Positions 35,839-44,204 of a DNA stretch of 64,000 nucleotides are shown here, piece after piece. Position numbers and translations under genes: made by a program. The notes under the pieces are model-generated. The model made no database searches and was not told the DNA's origin. It saw only the letters and a program-made list of their open reading frames with translations. Origin of the DNA: Schaedlerella glycyrrhizinilytica_A (lineage in GTDB: Bacteria > Bacillota > Clostridia > Lachnospirales > Lachnospiraceae); NCBI RefSeq assembly GCF_042852765.1, contig NZ_AP031414.1. One strand, written 5' to 3'. Position 1 is the stretch's first letter; every line of letters starts with the position of its first letter.

Positions 35839-37371
35839 ATGAACAGAGCGACATCAAATGTACTGGAGTATCTGGAGCATTCGGCAGAGCGTTATCCGGA
35901 TAAAACGGCGTTTGAGGATGAGAAAAAGAAGAGTACCTATCGAGAGACATGGGAAGCCGCGCGCCGGATCGGAAGCGCGCTGGCTGGAATGTCAGAGGCA
36001 AGACGTCCGATCCCTGTTCTGGGTGAAAAAAGTGTGGAGACTGTCCAGACATTTTTCGGAATCGTCAATGCCGGATGTTTTTATATTCTTTTGGATCCCA
36101 AACAGCCGGTATCCCGTCTTCAGCAGATCCTAAAGACATTGGATGCCACACTTCTTGTTGTGATGTCGGAGGATTACAGAAAGACGGCAGATGCGCTTGG
36201 ATTTGACGGAAAGATCGTCTATTACGAGCAGATGAAAGATTCGGAAGAGGACGGTGATGTGTTGGATGTGATTCGTGCCAATGCAGCCGATGTCGATCCG
36301 TTGTATGTGAATTTTACATCCGGTTCCACGGGAATTCCGAAAGGTGTTGTTGTCAGCCATCGATCTGTGATCGATTTTATGGAATATTTTCCGGAGTTGT
36401 TTGAGATCACAGAGGAAGATGTGATCGGAAATCAGGCGCCGTTTGATTTTGATGTGTCGGTCAAAGATATTTATGCAACTTTAAAGACCGGGGCAACAAT
36501 GGTCATGATCCCGAAACAGTATTTTTCATTTCCGACGAAACTTTTAGATTATCTCTGTGAGCGTAATGTGACGACTTTGATCTGGGCGGTTTCGGCGGTA
36601 TGTATCATTTCCACATTGAAAGGATTTGATTATAAAGTACCGGAAAAGATCGATAAAGTTTTGTTCAGCGGAGAAGTGATGCCGATCAAGCATTTGAATA
36701 TCTGGAGAAAATACCTGCCAAAGGCACAGTTTGTCAATTTGTACGGACCTACGGAAATCACCTGTAACTGCACATATTATAAGATCGACCGGGAATTTCA
36801 AAAAGGGGATGTTCTTCCGATCGGTGTTCCGTTTCCGAATGAGAAAGTATTCTTGCTGGACGAAGAAGAGGAACTTGTGCAGGAAGCGAACAAAAAGGGG
36901 GAACTTTGCGTAGCAGGTACGGCTCTGGCTCTTGGTTATTATCAGGCGCCGGAACAGACGCGGAGGGCATTCGTACAAAATCCGCTGAATCCGTATTATC
37001 CGGAAACGATCTACCGGACCGGAGACCTTGCATATTATAATGAGACCGGAGAGCTTTGTTACGCATCCCGGAAAGATTTCCAGATCAAACATATGGGACA
37101 CCGGATTGAATTGGGCGAGATCGAATCGGCAATGGATCAGGTGGACACGATCGTACGTGCATGCTGTATTTTTCATGAGGAGAAGAAACGGATCCTTGCA
37201 TTTTATGAAGGGGAGATTGAAAAGCGTGAGATCGTGAAAGCACTTTCCAAGATTCTTCCGCCGTTTATGATCCCGAATGCATTTCAGAAAATGGAACATC
37301 TTCCGCTGACAAAGAACGGAAAGATCGACCGGAAAGCATTGATGCAGGAAGCTGGGATTAAAAAGTGTTGA
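35839..37371 (+). CDS. DltA-like amino acid adenylation enzyme
   Basis: 510-residue ANL-superfamily ligase expected to adenylate an amino acid and load it on the carrier protein encoded downstream. Core motifs: TSGSTGIPKG at 160-169 (A3), YGPTEITCNCTYY (A5), YRTGDLAYY (A7) and catalytic Lys495 in NGKIDRKAL (A10). Asp205 in DFDVSVKD is at the position that holds the substrate alpha-amino group in DltA, so an amino acid substrate is likely. Length matches DltA, but the substrate need not be D-alanine given the PLP enzyme next door. GGGGAGGA precedes the ATG. First catalytic gene of a dlt-like cluster (35839-41600); the next gene starts 16 bases later. Confidence 0.88.
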   Translation: MNRATSNVLEYLEHSAERYPDKTAFEDEKKKSTYRETWEAARRIGSALAGMSEARRPIPVLGEKSVETVQTFFGIVNAGCFYILLDPKQPVSRLQQILKTLDATLLVVMSEDYRKTADALGFDGKIVYYEQMKDSEEDGDVLDVIRANAADVDPLYVNFTSGSTGIPKGVVVSHRSVIDFMEYFPELFEITEEDVIGNQAPFDFDVSVKDIYATLKTGATMVMIPKQYFSFPTKLLDYLCERNVTTLIWAVSAVCIISTLKGFDYKVPEKIDKVLFSGEVMPIKHLNIWRKYLPKAQFVNLYGPTEITCNCTYYKIDREFQKGDVLPIGVPFPNEKVFLLDEEEELVQEANKKGELCVAGTALALGYYQAPEQTRRAFVQNPLNPYYPETIYRTGDLAYYNETGELCYASRKDFQIKHMGHRIELGEIESAMDQVDTIVRACCIFHEEKKRILAFYEGEIEKREIVKALSKILPPFMIPNAFQKMEHLPLTKNGKIDRKALMQEAGIKKC

Positions 37372-37387
37372 AAAGAGAAAGGTGAGG

Positions 37388-38650
37388 ATGGAACAGAACA
37401 ATATGGATGCAAAAACAATTGCTCAGATCACGAAAAACGAGCGGACTCCGTTGTATGTGTTTGACCTGGATGCATTGCGTACGAGAGTAAGAAAGCTGAA
37501 AGAGAAATTGGGTGCGCGCGTGGAAATTTGTTATGCGATGAAAGCAAATCCATTTCTGATCGAACCGCTTCAAGGATATGTAGATTGTTTTGAGGTTTGT
37601 TCACCGGGGGAATTTCACATTTGTGAGAGAAGCGGGATTCCTCGGGAGAAGATCGTATTATCCGGTGTGTACAAAAATGTGTTGGATATGCAATCGGTTC
37701 TGGATCGATACGGTCAGGATGGGATTTTTACCGTGGAGTCCGGCGAGCATCTTCGGATTTTAGCGGAAGAGGGAAAAAAGAGAAACCTGACATTGCGTGT
37801 GCTGCTCCGGGTGACGAGCGGAAATCAATTCGGCATGGATCCGGAAGTGATCCGTGAGATCATTTGTCACCGGGAAGCATTTCCGCAGTTGGATTTTGTC
37901 GGACTTCAATGGTATTCCGGAACACAGAAAAAGACGAAAAAGCTGGCGGGAGAATTAGAAAAACTGGATGCACTGCTTGTAGAACTGAATGAAGCGTATG
38001 GATATGAAGCGGAGATCCTCGAATATGGTCCGGGATTGCCTGTATCTTATTTCCAAAATGAAATTCCCGGACAGGAGGAAGAACTTCTGCAGGAGGCAGA
38101 AATACTGGATGCGTTCTCAAAATCTTTGGATTCCATGCGGTTTCGGGGAAAGATTGTTTTGGAGATGGGACGTTTTCTGGCGGCATTCTGCGGATATTAT
38201 GTGACTCGGATCGTAGATCAAAAGCGAAATCTGGGACAAAACTACTGTATTGTAGACGGCGGGATCCATCATCTGAATTATTTCGGGCAGATGATGGCGA
38301 TGAAAATCCCGAAATTCTGTCATGTGAAGCAAGAGACGGAGTACACAAAATTCCGGACAGAACAACCGGAAAAAGAGGTCGCTCTGAATGAAAGTGGCGA
38401 GGAAGAAGCATGGAATATCTGTGGCTCGCTTTGTACGGTCAGCGATGTGATCGTAAAACAACTTCCGCTTGTGGACGCAAAGATCGGCGATGTCCTTGTG
38501 TTTGAACGTACGGGCGCTTATTCGGTGACAGAGGGAATCTACTTGTTCCTGAGCAGAGATCTTCCGCAGATCTTTTTCTGGTCGGAAGAAAATGGATTGG
38601 AACAGATCCGGGGCGCGCTTCCGACCAATGAGTGGAATTCGGTTCATTAA
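37388..38650 (+). CDS. Fold-type III PLP enzyme, decarboxylase-like, in a dlt-like cluster
   Basis: 420 residues of the DapDC/OrnDC (LysA-like) family. The barrel begins with PLYVFD and the PLP Lys52 in CYAMKANP; GEFHICERSGI, the Gly-rich EYGPGLPV and LEMGRFLAA follow. The C-terminal beta domain keeps Cys349 and Asp353 in GSLCTVSDV and the GAY segment (FERTGAYS). In true decarboxylases this Cys protonates the product, so decarboxylation is better supported than racemisation; the usual Glu after the Cys (CE) is Thr here. Relatives include BtrK, which decarboxylates an amino acid bound to a carrier protein. Lying between a DltA-like ligase and a carrier, a similar role is inferred. Substrate unknown; a supply of a special amino acid or amine is the alternative. 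Confidence 0.82.
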   Translation: MEQNNMDAKTIAQITKNERTPLYVFDLDALRTRVRKLKEKLGARVEICYAMKANPFLIEPLQGYVDCFEVCSPGEFHICERSGIPREKIVLSGVYKNVLDMQSVLDRYGQDGIFTVESGEHLRILAEEGKKRNLTLRVLLRVTSGNQFGMDPEVIREIICHREAFPQLDFVGLQWYSGTQKKTKKLAGELEKLDALLVELNEAYGYEAEILEYGPGLPVSYFQNEIPGQEEELLQEAEILDAFSKSLDSMRFRGKIVLEMGRFLAAFCGYYVTRIVDQKRNLGQNYCIVDGGIHHLNYFGQMMAMKIPKFCHVKQETEYTKFRTEQPEKEVALNESGEEEAWNICGSLCTVSDVIVKQLPLVDAKIGDVLVFERTGAYSVTEGIYLFLSRDLPQIFFWSEENGLEQIRGALPTNEWNSVH

Positions 38651-38696
38651 GAGACGGGGATGATGGAGTGGTTTGCTTACGATGGCACGACGGAAG

Positions 38697-38718
38697 ACAA
38701 GGATTTTCCTTGTATACT
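38697..38718 (+). promoter_or_regulatory. Inverted repeat overlapping a -10-like box before the carrier gene
   Basis: ACAAGGA, TTT, TCCTTGT (38697-38713) is a perfect 7-base inverted repeat whose right end runs into TATACT (38713-38718). No good -35 is visible. It may be an operator-covered promoter that sets carrier levels, or an RNA hairpin in the operon. Confidence 0.35.
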
Positions 38719-38768
38719 GACGCTATCGTTAGAAAATAAAAATTAAGAAAAGATAAGGAGAGATACCT

Positions 38769-38996
38769 ATGGAAAAATTAATTGAAATCTTAGAAGACAT
38801 TCAGCCGGATGCAGATTATGAGAACTGTACAACTTTGATCGATGACGGGATTTTGGAATCTTTTGCAATCCTGTCGATCGTAGGGGAATTGGAAGATGAA
38901 TTCGACATTTCGATCACTCCGGCAGAAATCATTCCGGAAAATTTCAATTCCGCAGCGGCTCTGTGGGCAATGGTACAGCGTTTACAGAATGAATAG
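38769..38996 (+). CDS. DltC-like acyl/aminoacyl carrier protein
   Basis: 75 residues, acidic, four-helix carrier fold. The phosphopantetheine attachment Ser31 is in DDGILESFAIL, the DltC-type motif with Glu in place of the common Asp before Ser. DltC-type carriers are charged by the adenylation enzyme and then docked by the MBOAT membrane protein. AAGGAGAGA lies before the ATG. 118 bases separate it from the PLP enzyme gene and 50 bases from the MBOAT gene. Confidence 0.9.
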   Translation: MEKLIEILEDIQPDADYENCTTLIDDGILESFAILSIVGELEDEFDISITPAEIIPENFNSAAALWAMVQRLQNE

Positions 38997-39046
38997 GCTT
39001 TTTGTTTGATAATCTCGCGTCGGACGATGATCTTGGGAGGAGAATC

Positions 39047-40585
39047 ATGTCACTTGTATCTGCAGAGTTTTTAATCTTTATATTGATTTCAGCAGGCGGA
39101 TATTATCTGATACCGAAAAGAGGGCAGTGGATCTGGCTTTTGGCATTTAGTTATCTTTACTATCTGTCATCGGGCGTCGGAGTCGTATTCTTTTTGTTAT
39201 CCGGCACATTGACAACCTATGTTGCCGGATGCAGTTTGGAAATGTTGGAAAGGTCTGTGGGAGACACAGAGATTGAAAAAGGCACAAAGAAACGGAAAAA
39301 GAAACGAGTGTTGATCCTGACACTCGTTTTCAATTTTGGGATTCTCGGAATTTTAAAATATGCCGGTTTCTTTGTGGAAAATATCAATCTGGTCTTTCAT
39401 ACAGGTTTTTCATTTCAAACGGTTTTATTGCCGCTTGGAATCTCATTTTATACATTTCAGTCAATGGGATATCTGCTGGATGTATACTGGGGAAAATGCA
39501 AAGCAGAGAAAAATGTATTTCGTTTTGCATTGTTTGTATCCTTTTTTCCACAGCTTTTGCAAGGTCCGATCGGTCGGTACGATCGCCTGGTTGAACAGTT
39601 GTACCGGACGCATTCGTTTTCTATGGAACGGATCGGATTCGGAGCGCAGAGGATCTTGTGGGGGTATTTTAAAAAGCTGGTATTGGCGGACCGTGCCGGT
39701 GTGGTCGTCAATCAGGTCTTTCAGAATTATACAGACTATATGGGAATCACTGTCATGGTAGCAGTCCTTTGTTATTCGATCCAACTGTATGCAGATTTTT
39801 CCGGTGGGATCGATGTGGTGCTTGGAACAGCGGAATTGTTCGGTATTACATTGGATGAAAACTTTAAGCGCCCGTTTTTAGCAGTTTCCATTACGGATTT
39901 TTGGCATCGATGGCATATTACGCTCGGAACATGGATGAAAGATTATGTGTTTTATCCGCTTTCTCTTTCCAAAGGAATGAGCCGTTTTGGAAAGTGGAGC
40001 AAAAAGCGGTTCGGAAAGAAGACAGGACGTGTGCTTCCGATCTGTGCGGCAAACATCGTCGTATTTCTTGTTGTCGGCATCTGGCATGGCGCTGCGTGGA
40101 AATATATCGTTTACGGTTTGTATAATGGCGTGCTTATTGCGCTTGCTAGTCTGTTTGCACCGGTATTTCGGAAAGGATTTGAATGGACACATATCGATCC
40201 GAAGTCGTTTGGGTGGAAGATCGTGCGGATCATCCGTACATTTTTCCTCGTGAATATCAGCTGGTATTTCGATATGGCGCTCAGTTTATCGGCGGCAGTT
40301 ACGATGATCAAAAATACGGTTCTCGGATTCCGGATTTCTGCATTGTATGACGGGACACTTTTACAGCTTGGGCTGGATCGTCTGGACTATATCCAGCTTT
40401 TGATCGGTGTTGCGGTACTGTTTGCTGTCGGGATCTTGCAGGAGAAAGGCATCCGGATACGGGAACGGATCTCGTCCTATCCGCTTTTGATCCGATGGGG
40501 GATCTGGATGATACTCCTGTTCTCACTGCCTTTCTTTGGATATATCACAGCGGGGAAAGGAGGGTTTATCTATGCACAATTCTGA
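39047..40585 (+). CDS. MBOAT family O-acyltransferase (DltB-like), copy 1
   Basis: 512-residue membrane-bound O-acyltransferase with about eleven hydrophobic segments. Hallmarks: LPLGISFYTFQ, FPQLLQGPIGRYD, DFWHRWHITLGTW and the presumed catalytic His in IWHGAAW near residue 350. In DltB and AlgI this protein takes the acyl group from a carrier and passes it through the membrane to a polymer. GGAGGAGAA is well placed for the ATG at 39047; an upstream start at 39002 adds 15 hydrophilic residues. The next gene overlaps its end by 14 bases. A paralogue with the same architecture is at 42653. Confidence 0.9.
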   Translation: MSLVSAEFLIFILISAGGYYLIPKRGQWIWLLAFSYLYYLSSGVGVVFFLLSGTLTTYVAGCSLEMLERSVGDTEIEKGTKKRKKKRVLILTLVFNFGILGILKYAGFFVENINLVFHTGFSFQTVLLPLGISFYTFQSMGYLLDVYWGKCKAEKNVFRFALFVSFFPQLLQGPIGRYDRLVEQLYRTHSFSMERIGFGAQRILWGYFKKLVLADRAGVVVNQVFQNYTDYMGITVMVAVLCYSIQLYADFSGGIDVVLGTAELFGITLDENFKRPFLAVSITDFWHRWHITLGTWMKDYVFYPLSLSKGMSRFGKWSKKRFGKKTGRVLPICAANIVVFLVVGIWHGAAWKYIVYGLYNGVLIALASLFAPVFRKGFEWTHIDPKSFGWKIVRIIRTFFLVNISWYFDMALSLSAAVTMIKNTVLGFRISALYDGTLLQLGLDRLDYIQLLIGVAVLFAVGILQEKGIRIRERISSYPLLIRWGIWMILLFSLPFFGYITAGKGGFIYAQF

Positions 40586-41600
40586 TTTTGAGACAGATGT
40601 TAAGAAAATGTGTGCCACCGGAAAGAGGAAGCAATGGAAGAGAATTCTGTATGCAGGCTTGTTTCTTCTTTGCGTAGTTTTATTGAATGAAGCGGTTGGA
40701 TTTGCGCTGCTTCCGGTAACGTATGCGCGGATGAACCTGCATAATCTGGAACAGGGCGGATATGATGATCTGTTTATCGGAACGTCCCGCGGAGCGAATA
40801 ATATCAATCCGGCTGTTGTGGATGAGGTTACCGGACGGAAGAGTACGAACCTTTGCATGGGGAACGTTTATCCATTGGATGATCTTTACCTGATCCGGGA
40901 GGCATGCAGGATCGACCCGCCGAAGCGTGTGATCTATGAATTGGATCCGAGTTATTATACGGTGGAAGAATTTCAGGGAATGGCAGATCCGTTTGTTCTC
41001 CATGAGATGTCCTTTTCGTCAGTGAAAGTCCGCTATGCGGCGGATAAATATCTGGACGACGATTTTCGGATTCTGTTGCATCAATGGATGTTCTACCGGA
41101 ATCATCTTTCTCAGGCACCTGAAATTATGAAAATGAAATTATCGGAGGCATATCGGAATTATGATCCGGCGCTTGTCAGCGATGCGCAGACGATTTATCG
41201 CGGAGAGGGATTTCTGGCGCGCCAGCGTCCGGAAGAAGAAACGGTCAGAGCGGAAAGCTGGCTGAATTGGAATGAGGAAGCGGTCAAAAAAGACAGGGAA
41301 GAGGATCTGATCGAGATGATCCGGTATTGTAAAGAACAGGATATTGAGTTTGTGGCAGTGATCCTTCCGGCGCCGGAAGAGACGAGGACCGCCAACCCCG
41401 AAGGATATGAAGCGTCCGGGCAGTATTATGAGGAACTGCTGAAAAAGCAGGGGGTTCCTCTGATCGATTTCAATGAGAATGGAGCGTTTACGGCAGATTT
41501 GGAAAAGTATTATGATATGGAGGGGCATATGTACGAGGATGGAGCAAATGAATTCAGCCGGATCCTCGGCGAATATCTGAGTTTATCCCGGAATATGTGA
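40572..41600 (+). CDS. DltD-like SGNH-fold membrane protein, copy 1
   Basis: 342 residues: one N-terminal transmembrane helix (about 23-43), then an extracytoplasmic domain. FIGTSRG puts the nucleophile Ser72 in the SGNH block I position, and DMEGHMYEDGA near 315-325 supplies the C-terminal His319, as in DltD and AlgX/AlgJ-type partners of MBOAT proteins. Such proteins complete or edit acyl transfer outside the cell. AAAGGAGGG lies inside the end of the MBOAT gene, giving a 14-base overlap and coupling. The paralogue at 44205 shares the pattern GTSxGxxNIxPxVV and TGR..NLC. Confidence 0.82.
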   Translation: MHNSDFETDVKKMCATGKRKQWKRILYAGLFLLCVVLLNEAVGFALLPVTYARMNLHNLEQGGYDDLFIGTSRGANNINPAVVDEVTGRKSTNLCMGNVYPLDDLYLIREACRIDPPKRVIYELDPSYYTVEEFQGMADPFVLHEMSFSSVKVRYAADKYLDDDFRILLHQWMFYRNHLSQAPEIMKMKLSEAYRNYDPALVSDAQTIYRGEGFLARQRPEEETVRAESWLNWNEEAVKKDREEDLIEMIRYCKEQDIEFVAVILPAPEETRTANPEGYEASGQYYEELLKKQGVPLIDFNENGAFTADLEKYYDMEGHMYEDGANEFSRILGEYLSLSRNM

Positions 41601-41607
41601 GAAGCAC

Positions 41608-41636
41608 TTGACCGGTCAGGGGGCATCCCTTATAAT
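41608..41636 (+). promoter_or_regulatory. Strong promoter before the Ala-rich lipoprotein gene
   Basis: TTGACC, 17 bases, TATAAT. It lies just after the first SGNH gene and could drive the lipoprotein and the second MBOAT-SGNH pair apart from the dlt-like genes. Confidence 0.8.
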
Positions 41637-41690
41637 AGAAGCGTTGAAAAGCGAAAACTGAAGGACGTTTGAAACAAAGGAGTAGCAAAG

Positions 41691-42533
41691 ATGAGAAAGA
41701 AGATACTGATTTTCGGAGCGTGCTGTCTGCTTGCAGTGGGATCCCTTTCAGGCTGTGGGGATAAAGCGGATGATACAAAGAACGCGAAGACCGAATCAAC
41801 AGAGAAGACAGACAAAAAGCAGACTGATAAAAAAGCAGATGCGAAAAAGGAAGAACTGAAAACGATCGGAACAAAAGCAGAGGGAGAATCTGTGATTTCC
41901 GTGACGCTGAAGAACAGTACCGGAAAAGATATCACCGGGATCGCGCTGAAAGCGGGGAATCTGCCGGAGTACGGAGCAGGGCTGATGACAGAGGGCGACG
42001 TATTTAAGAACGGAGAAAGCCGGATCCTTTATTATGATACAGCAGCGGATACAGCTGCAGGAGGAGACGCTGCGTCTTACGAAGTGCAGGTTTATTTTGC
42101 GGATCAGAGTCATCTGGCGCTTCATACGGTCAACTTTGGAAGTTTTAAAGAGAGCGAACTTTGTCTGGAAGAAGAGGTTGTCTTTTTGAAATATGAAGAT
42201 ACAACGACAAAGAAAGTCGTGAGTACAAAAGATGCAGAGATTTCCGTAAAAGAAGCGCAGGCGGCGGCACAGGCGCAGGCAGAAGCAGAAGCACAGGCAG
42301 CGGCAGAAGCGCAGGCACAGGCGGCGGCAGAAGCAGCAGCGCAGGCGCAGGCAGAAGCAGAAGCACAGGCGGCAGCGGAAGCAGCGGCGGCAGCACAGGC
42401 GCAGGCAGAAGCGGAAGCATGGGCACAGCAACAGCAGTGGACAGATCCTGCTCCGGCACCAGCTCCAGAACCGGCTCCGGCTCCACAGCCAGGCGGTGGC
42501 GGCGGATGTCTGAATGACGGACTGGTACAGTAG
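41691..42533 (+). CDS. Lipoprotein with long Ala/Gln/Glu low-complexity segment
   Basis: 280 residues. Signal peptide with lipobox LSGC (Cys22), then a Lys/Asp/Thr-rich linker, a small beta-rich domain (about 60-170, VISVTLKNSTGKDITGIALK..LHTVNFGSF), then about 60 residues of only Ala, Gln and Glu in AQAEAEAQAA-like order, which should form one long surface helix, a Pro-Ala stretch and GGGGG before CLNDGLVQ. The function is unknown; the globular part looks like a small immunoglobulin-like fold but I cannot name it. Between two MBOAT-SGNH pairs, so perhaps part of the polymer-modification machinery or a wall-spanning spacer protein. AGGAGT-type site is weak. Confidence 0.75.
   Translation: MRKKILIFGACCLLAVGSLSGCGDKADDTKNAKTESTEKTDKKQTDKKADAKKEELKTIGTKAEGESVISVTLKNSTGKDITGIALKAGNLPEYGAGLMTEGDVFKNGESRILYYDTAADTAAGGDAASYEVQVYFADQSHLALHTVNFGSFKESELCLEEEVVFLKYEDTTTKKVVSTKDAEISVKEAQAAAQAQAEAEAQAAAEAQAQAAAEAAAQAQAEAEAQAAAEAAAAAQAQAEAEAWAQQQQWTDPAPAPAPEPAPAPQPGGGGGCLNDGLVQ
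42256..42420 (+). repeat. Ala/Gln/Glu-coding low-complexity repeat
   Basis: Imperfect repeats of GCGGCA, CAGGCG and GCAGAAGCA units within the lipoprotein gene. Such DNA is prone to unit gain and loss, so allele length may vary among strains. Confidence 0.8.
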
Positions 42534-42564
42534 AGACTTGAATTGACAGACTGGATGAAAAAGC

Positions 42565-42636
42565 TTGAGGGCGTTTCAGAAGTAAGCTGAGATATGGATT
42601 TTCCGGCGGCAGACTTTTGAGACACCCTCAATTTTA
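42565..42636 (+). terminator. Long-stem terminator or attenuator before MBOAT copy 2
   Basis: TTGAGGGCGTTTC (42565-42577) pairs with GAGACACCCTCAA (42619-42631), 12 of 13 positions, with a 41-base loop, followed by TTTT. Placed between the lipoprotein and MBOAT 2, it may reduce read-through. The MBOAT ribosome site follows after ten bases. Confidence 0.55.
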
Positions 42637-42652
42637 CATAGGAGAAACGAAC

Positions 42653-44185
42653 ATGTCTTTGACATCAAATCTATTTATTTTATTTGTTTTTATAACGGTT
42701 GTTTTATATTATATTCTGCCGCATAAGACCCAATGGCTTGTGCTTCTTGCGGCAAGTTATGTTTATTATATTTATTCGGGACCGCGCTATGTGTACTTTA
42801 TCTTATTTTCCACGTTGTGCAGTTATCTGTGCGGACGGCTGATCGAAAAATTTGCGAAAAATAAGGACGAGAATGGGAAAACAGGAAATAAAAAACTGCA
42901 GAAAGCGATTTTAATCTGCGGTCTGATCCTGAATTTAGGGATGCTCGGGATTATAAAATACACGAATTTTGTTGTAGAAAATCTGAACGCACTGTTTCAT
43001 ATGGAACTGCGCGGGATCGAGATCCTTCTCCCGCTTGGAATTTCATTTTACACATTTCAGACGGCAGGGTATCTGCTTGATGTATACTGGAAACGAGTAA
43101 AGGCAGAGAAGAATGTGTTCAGGTACGCGTTGTTTGTATCGTTCTTTCCACAGATCCTGCAGGGACCGATCGGACGGTTCGGTCGGCTGGCAAACCAGCT
43201 TTACGCGGAACATTCTTTTTCGGGAAAGCGGATCTTACATGGATGTGAACGGATCCTGTGGGGCTTTTTTAAGAAAATGGTTCTGGCAGACTGGGCGGCA
43301 GTCTTTGTGGATGCCATTTTCGGAGCGCCGGATCAGTACAGCGGACTTGCAATTTTCGGGGTGCTGTTCTACACGATCCAGCTTTATGCGGATTTCTCAG
43401 GTGGAATGGATGTTGTGATCGGTGTGGCATCCCTGTTCGGCGTTGAGATGGACGAGAACTTCAAACGCCCGTTTTTCGCAGTGTCGATTACGGATTTCTG
43501 GCATCGGTGGCATATCACGCTGGGAACATGGATGAAAGATTATGTATTTTATCCGATCTCTCTTTCCGGCTGGATGGGCGCATTTGGCAAACTGATGAAA
43601 AAGATCTTCGGGCGGAAAAAGGGAAGAGTGATCCCGATCTGTCTGGCGAATCTGATCGTATTCTTTGTGGTCGGGGTCTGGCATGGCGCAGAATGGCGCT
43701 ATATTGTTTACGGAATTTACAATGGACTGATCATCGCGTTCAGCGGTCTGATGGCGGATACATACCGGACGTGGAAAAAGAAGCTGCATATCAATGACAA
43801 AGCGGTATGGTATCATATTTTCTGCGTTGTGAGAACTTTTTTGCTTGTAAATATCAGCTGGTTCTTTGACCGTGCGGAAAGTGTTGGGGATGCGTTTCGG
43901 ATGATGGGATATGCCGTCACACAATTTGATCCGTCGCAGCTTCTTACGATCACAACCGGGGCGGGAGGTACCGTTCAGACCATTACGGTATTGTGCATTC
44001 TCGGAGCGGGATGCCTTGTACTCTTTGTAGTAGGACTCCTCCAGGAGCGCGGTATTTCAATCCGGGAACGGATCGCGGCATGGCCGCCGGCGTTCCATTT
44101 TGCAATTTATCTTGGGCTGCTTCTTGCAGTAGGATTTTTGGGCTCGACTGCTTCTGTGCGCGGATTCATTTACGCCCAGTTCTAG
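42653..44185 (+). CDS. MBOAT family O-acyltransferase (DltB/AlgI-like), copy 2
   Basis: 510 residues, same architecture as the copy at 39047: LPLGISFYTFQTAGYL, FPQILQGPIGRFG, DFWHRWHITLGTW and the catalytic-type His in VWHGAEW. The two are clear paralogues along their whole length. No second carrier or ligase gene is nearby, so this copy either shares the carrier at 38769 or uses another donor, such as acetyl-CoA as in AlgI/PatA-type systems. TAGGAGAA precedes the ATG at 42653. The SGNH partner starts 19 bases after its stop. Confidence 0.9.
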   Translation: MSLTSNLFILFVFITVVLYYILPHKTQWLVLLAASYVYYIYSGPRYVYFILFSTLCSYLCGRLIEKFAKNKDENGKTGNKKLQKAILICGLILNLGMLGIIKYTNFVVENLNALFHMELRGIEILLPLGISFYTFQTAGYLLDVYWKRVKAEKNVFRYALFVSFFPQILQGPIGRFGRLANQLYAEHSFSGKRILHGCERILWGFFKKMVLADWAAVFVDAIFGAPDQYSGLAIFGVLFYTIQLYADFSGGMDVVIGVASLFGVEMDENFKRPFFAVSITDFWHRWHITLGTWMKDYVFYPISLSGWMGAFGKLMKKIFGRKKGRVIPICLANLIVFFVVGVWHGAEWRYIVYGIYNGLIIAFSGLMADTYRTWKKKLHINDKAVWYHIFCVVRTFLLVNISWFFDRAESVGDAFRMMGYAVTQFDPSQLLTITTGAGGTVQTITVLCILGAGCLVLFVVGLLQERGISIRERIAAWPPAFHFAIYLGLLLAVGFLGSTASVRGFIYAQF

Positions 44186-44204
44186 GAAAGGAGGAGCAGA
44201 CAAT

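Noticed and set aside
35839..37371. Plain D-alanine ligase DltA
   Set aside because: Length and motifs fit DltA, but the inserted PLP gene makes the substrate uncertain, so the gene symbol was withheld.
37388..38650. Diaminopimelate decarboxylase LysA for lysine synthesis
   Set aside because: The usual CE pair is CT and the gene sits inside a ligase-carrier-MBOAT cluster, so lysine synthesis is less likely than a role in the cluster.
42122..42631. Minus-strand frame coding an Ala/Ser/Cys-rich protein
   Set aside because: Product of the low-complexity GCA/CAG repeats of the lipoprotein gene read in reverse.
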